NCBI GenBank assembly: GCA_947589205.1 | Contig: CANQCJ010000131.1 | Coordinates: 1-6,103, forward strand | Origin: an uncultured Ruminococcus sp. | Lineage (GTDB): Bacteria; Bacillota; Clostridia; Oscillospirales; Ruminococcaceae | Length of the DNA stretch: 6,103 nucleotides | Direction of reading: 5' to 3' | Shown here: positions 4,867 through 6,103 of the stretch, piece after piece | Position numbering within the stretch: position 1 is the first letter of the stretch | How the letters are laid out: every line of letters starts with the position of its first letter | Notes under the pieces: model-generated | Told to the model about the DNA's origin: nothing | The model's database searches: none | Seen by the model: the letters and a program-made list of their open reading frames with translations, nothing else | Position numbers and translations under genes: made by a program

Positions 4867-6103
4867 TCAGCTTCTCTTTTTTCTTGTGAAGATAACCGCT
4901 GCGATTGCGCAATATGCGAGTATTATAACTGCACTCTGTACTTCGTTTCCGGTGTTCGGTGAAGGAATATCCAAATTCTGCGAACCCGAAGCCGTTCCTG
5001 TCTGAGAAGAACCGGTGTTGCCTCCACTTTGAGCCGCGGGACTCTTGTCACCGCTCTCTACAGAGAGGAATCTTACTGTATCGCCGTTAAGCTCCATCGT
5101 AAGTGTAAAGGTCTCTCCGTCCTTTGCGGTTATACTGTCTCCGTTAAGAGCTAACGGACTGCCGGAAAGTATCTCGAATTTCTTTTCGGCGACAGTATTC
5201 TTGCCGCTGTCCTTGATAACAAGCGTATGGCTCGCGATGTCTACACCTGAAAATCTTACAAAGCCGTTTGAATCGGTAACGCCGCTCTTGACATCGGAAT
5301 GGATCTCAACGGTCATATTCTTCAATACGCTTCCGTTTTTGTCCACTAATTTTCCAACGAGAGTTACAGAGCCTGCCGGCTTCTGATAGCTTTCCGAATC
5401 AAGCTTAGCTATTTTGCCCTCAATGTCAACGAGCCTGCTGTAATTGCTTACAAGCTTCTTCTGAGCATCGCTCAGCGCATCATAAGCGTCTCTTGCCGCC
5501 TTAGCCGCAGCCTTATCGTCTGCTGTGGGCTTGTCGGGAAGAACGTCTATCATGTCAATGACCTTCTTAGCCGCCTGCTTGTCGGCATCGTCAGCCTCCT
5601 CATACGCTTCAAGCGCCGCTATAGTCTTTTCTGCGTCTGTCAGCTTGGAATAATTTGATACAAGTGCCTTCTGCGCTTCGGTAAGAGCATCATAAGCGTC
5701 TCTTGCTTTTTCAGCCGCAGCCTTGTCGTCAAGTGTTACATCATCGGGTATTGCGTTGATAAGCTCTTCAACAGCCTTAGCCGCTGCAAGATCCTCTTCG
5801 CCTGCCTGCTGCTGCGCTTCAAGCGCCGCGATAGTGTCCTCTGCCGCTGTCAGCTTGTCATAATTGGTGACCCTGCTCTTTTGCTCATCGTCAAGCGCGT
5901 CATAAGCCGCTCTTGCTTCCTCTACTGCCTGCTTGTCGTCAAGCGAGGGAGTGTCGGGAAGCGACTCTATCTTTGCCATAACATCATTTACCTCAGCCTG
6001 GCGTTCCTCCTCTTCGCGCTTCGTAGCTTCAAGCTCTGCTATCTTATCCTCTGCCGCAACAAGCTCGTCATAATTTGTAACGTGCTCCTTGTCGTCCCCT
6101 TGC
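4867..6103 (-). CDS. Sortase-anchored surface protein with 70-residue helical repeats (5' end outside window)
   Basis: The frame stays open from the right edge to the TGA at 4867-4869, giving 411 visible C-terminal residues. The methionine at 5979 sits inside a repeat and is not the true start. Three complete and one partial repeat of exactly 70 residues cover about 5383-6103. They are rich in Ala, Asp, Lys and Glu, with the core AYDALxxxQKxxVxNYxxL, and are predicted to be helical spacers. About 5080-5379 encodes a prealbumin/carboxypeptidase-regulatory-like beta domain (GKLVDKNGSVLKNMTVEI, DSNGFVRFSGV). A Ser/Gly/Thr/Gln-rich linker follows (about 4963-5050). The C-terminus is a sorting signal: SPNTG, a hydrophobic segment and RKKRS. 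The protein is thus probably attached to the cell wall by a sortase and projects a domain that lies upstream of this window. Lysine codons I checked in the repeats are AAG, unlike the mixed AAA/AAG of the left operon. The ligand and N-terminal function are unknown. Confidence 0.9.
   Translation of the reverse strand, partial: QGDDKEHVTNYDELVAAEDKIAELEATKREEEERQAEVNDVMAKIESLPDTPSLDDKQAVEEARAAYDALDDEQKSRVTNYDKLTAAEDTIAALEAQQQAGEEDLAAAKAVEELINAIPDDVTLDDKAAAEKARDAYDALTEAQKALVSNYSKLTDAEKTIAALEAYEEADDADKQAAKKVIDMIDVLPDKPTADDKAAAKAARDAYDALSDAQKKLVSNYSRLVDIEGKIAKLDSESYQKPAGSVTLVGKLVDKNGSVLKNMTVEIHSDVKSGVTDSNGFVRFSGVDIASHTLVIKDSGKNTVAEKKFEILSGSPLALNGDSITAKDGETFTLTMELNGDTVRFLSVESGDKSPAAQSGGNTGSSQTGTASGSQNLDIPSPNTGNEVQSAVIILAYCAIAAVIFTRKKRS
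4870..4962 (-). other. C-terminal cell-wall sorting signal (SPNTG type)
   Basis: The last 31 residues hold SPNTG (4948-4962), a hydrophobic stretch of about 17 residues (roughly 4888-4938) and a basic tail RKKRS. This three-part layout is diagnostic of sortase substrates. The first residue is Ser in place of the usual Leu, so a dedicated or relaxed sortase class is implied. By family knowledge cleavage would fall between Thr and Gly. Confidence 0.85.
5383..6103 (-). repeat. Tandem 210-bp coding repeats (three units plus a partial)
   Basis: Units lie at about 5992-6103 (partial, cut by the window), 5782-5991, 5572-5781 and 5383-5571. The phase is exact: the tyrosine of the conserved (T/S)NY motif recurs every 70 codons in all four copies. 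DNA identity is highest around the YDAL-encoding block; the plus-strand string CATAAGCGTCTCTTG occurs in two units at an offset of 210. Each unit begins near (L/I)PDxxxxDDK and ends in an acidic, Gln/Glu-rich hinge. The array probably continues to the right of the window. Confidence 0.9.

Noticed and set aside
4802..5386. Two plus-strand frames (67 and 113 codons) opposite the surface protein
   Set aside because: One begins in the terminator region and both are antisense to the sorting signal and prealbumin-like domain; neither has a domain or ribosome binding site.
5383..6103. CRISPR-like or satellite repeat array
   Set aside because: The 210-base period is in frame within an open coding frame and encodes a conserved protein repeat; there are no short identical repeats with unique spacers.

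Overview
The window looks like chromosomal DNA from a low- to mid-GC Firmicute, most likely a gut Clostridia of the Ruminococcus/Oscillospiraceae type. The signs are strong AGGAGG-type ribosome binding sites, a textbook sigma-A promoter, DUF5662- and DUF975-type genes, and a sortase-type surface protein with a SPNTG sorting motif and the 70-residue helical repeats common in that group. This placement is an inference from family content; there is no rRNA or marker gene to prove it.

Layout. Bases 1-154 hold a near-perfect promoter (47-75), a predicted hairpin close to the 5' end of the transcript (84-122) and a ribosome binding site. Bases 155-4765 hold four plus-strand genes packed as one apparent operon with gaps of 20, 15 and -17 bases: (1) an 828-residue secreted right-handed beta-helix protein with an Fn3-like domain and a bacterial surface-type beta domain; (2) a 193-residue DUF5662 protein with an HD-like histidine/aspartate pattern; (3) a 216-residue histidine phosphatase with all expected catalytic residues; (4) a 290-residue multi-pass membrane protein of DUF975 type that starts at TTG inside the preceding gene. 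The operon ends at a strong intrinsic terminator (4769-4803).

The 101-base convergent gap (4766-4866) also holds a UUCG-loop hairpin serving the opposite strand. From 4867 to the right edge, on the minus strand, lies the 3' part of a sortase-anchored surface protein. Its three full and one partial 70-residue repeats are followed by a prealbumin-like domain, a Ser/Gly/Thr-rich linker and a SPNTG sorting signal. Its start lies outside the window.

How they fit together. The left operon couples one exported, probably carbohydrate-binding or carbohydrate-cleaving protein to two putative cytosolic hydrolases and a membrane protein. The sequence does not show a shared pathway, and this may be a loose housekeeping or cell-surface operon. 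The most checkable new points are the hairpin that sequesters the Shine-Dalgarno of the DUF5662 gene, the transcript-leading hairpin, the HD-like reading of DUF5662 next to a phosphatase, and the unassigned C-terminal tail of the beta-helix protein. I found no CRISPR array, tRNA, rRNA, mobile element or recognisable defence system.
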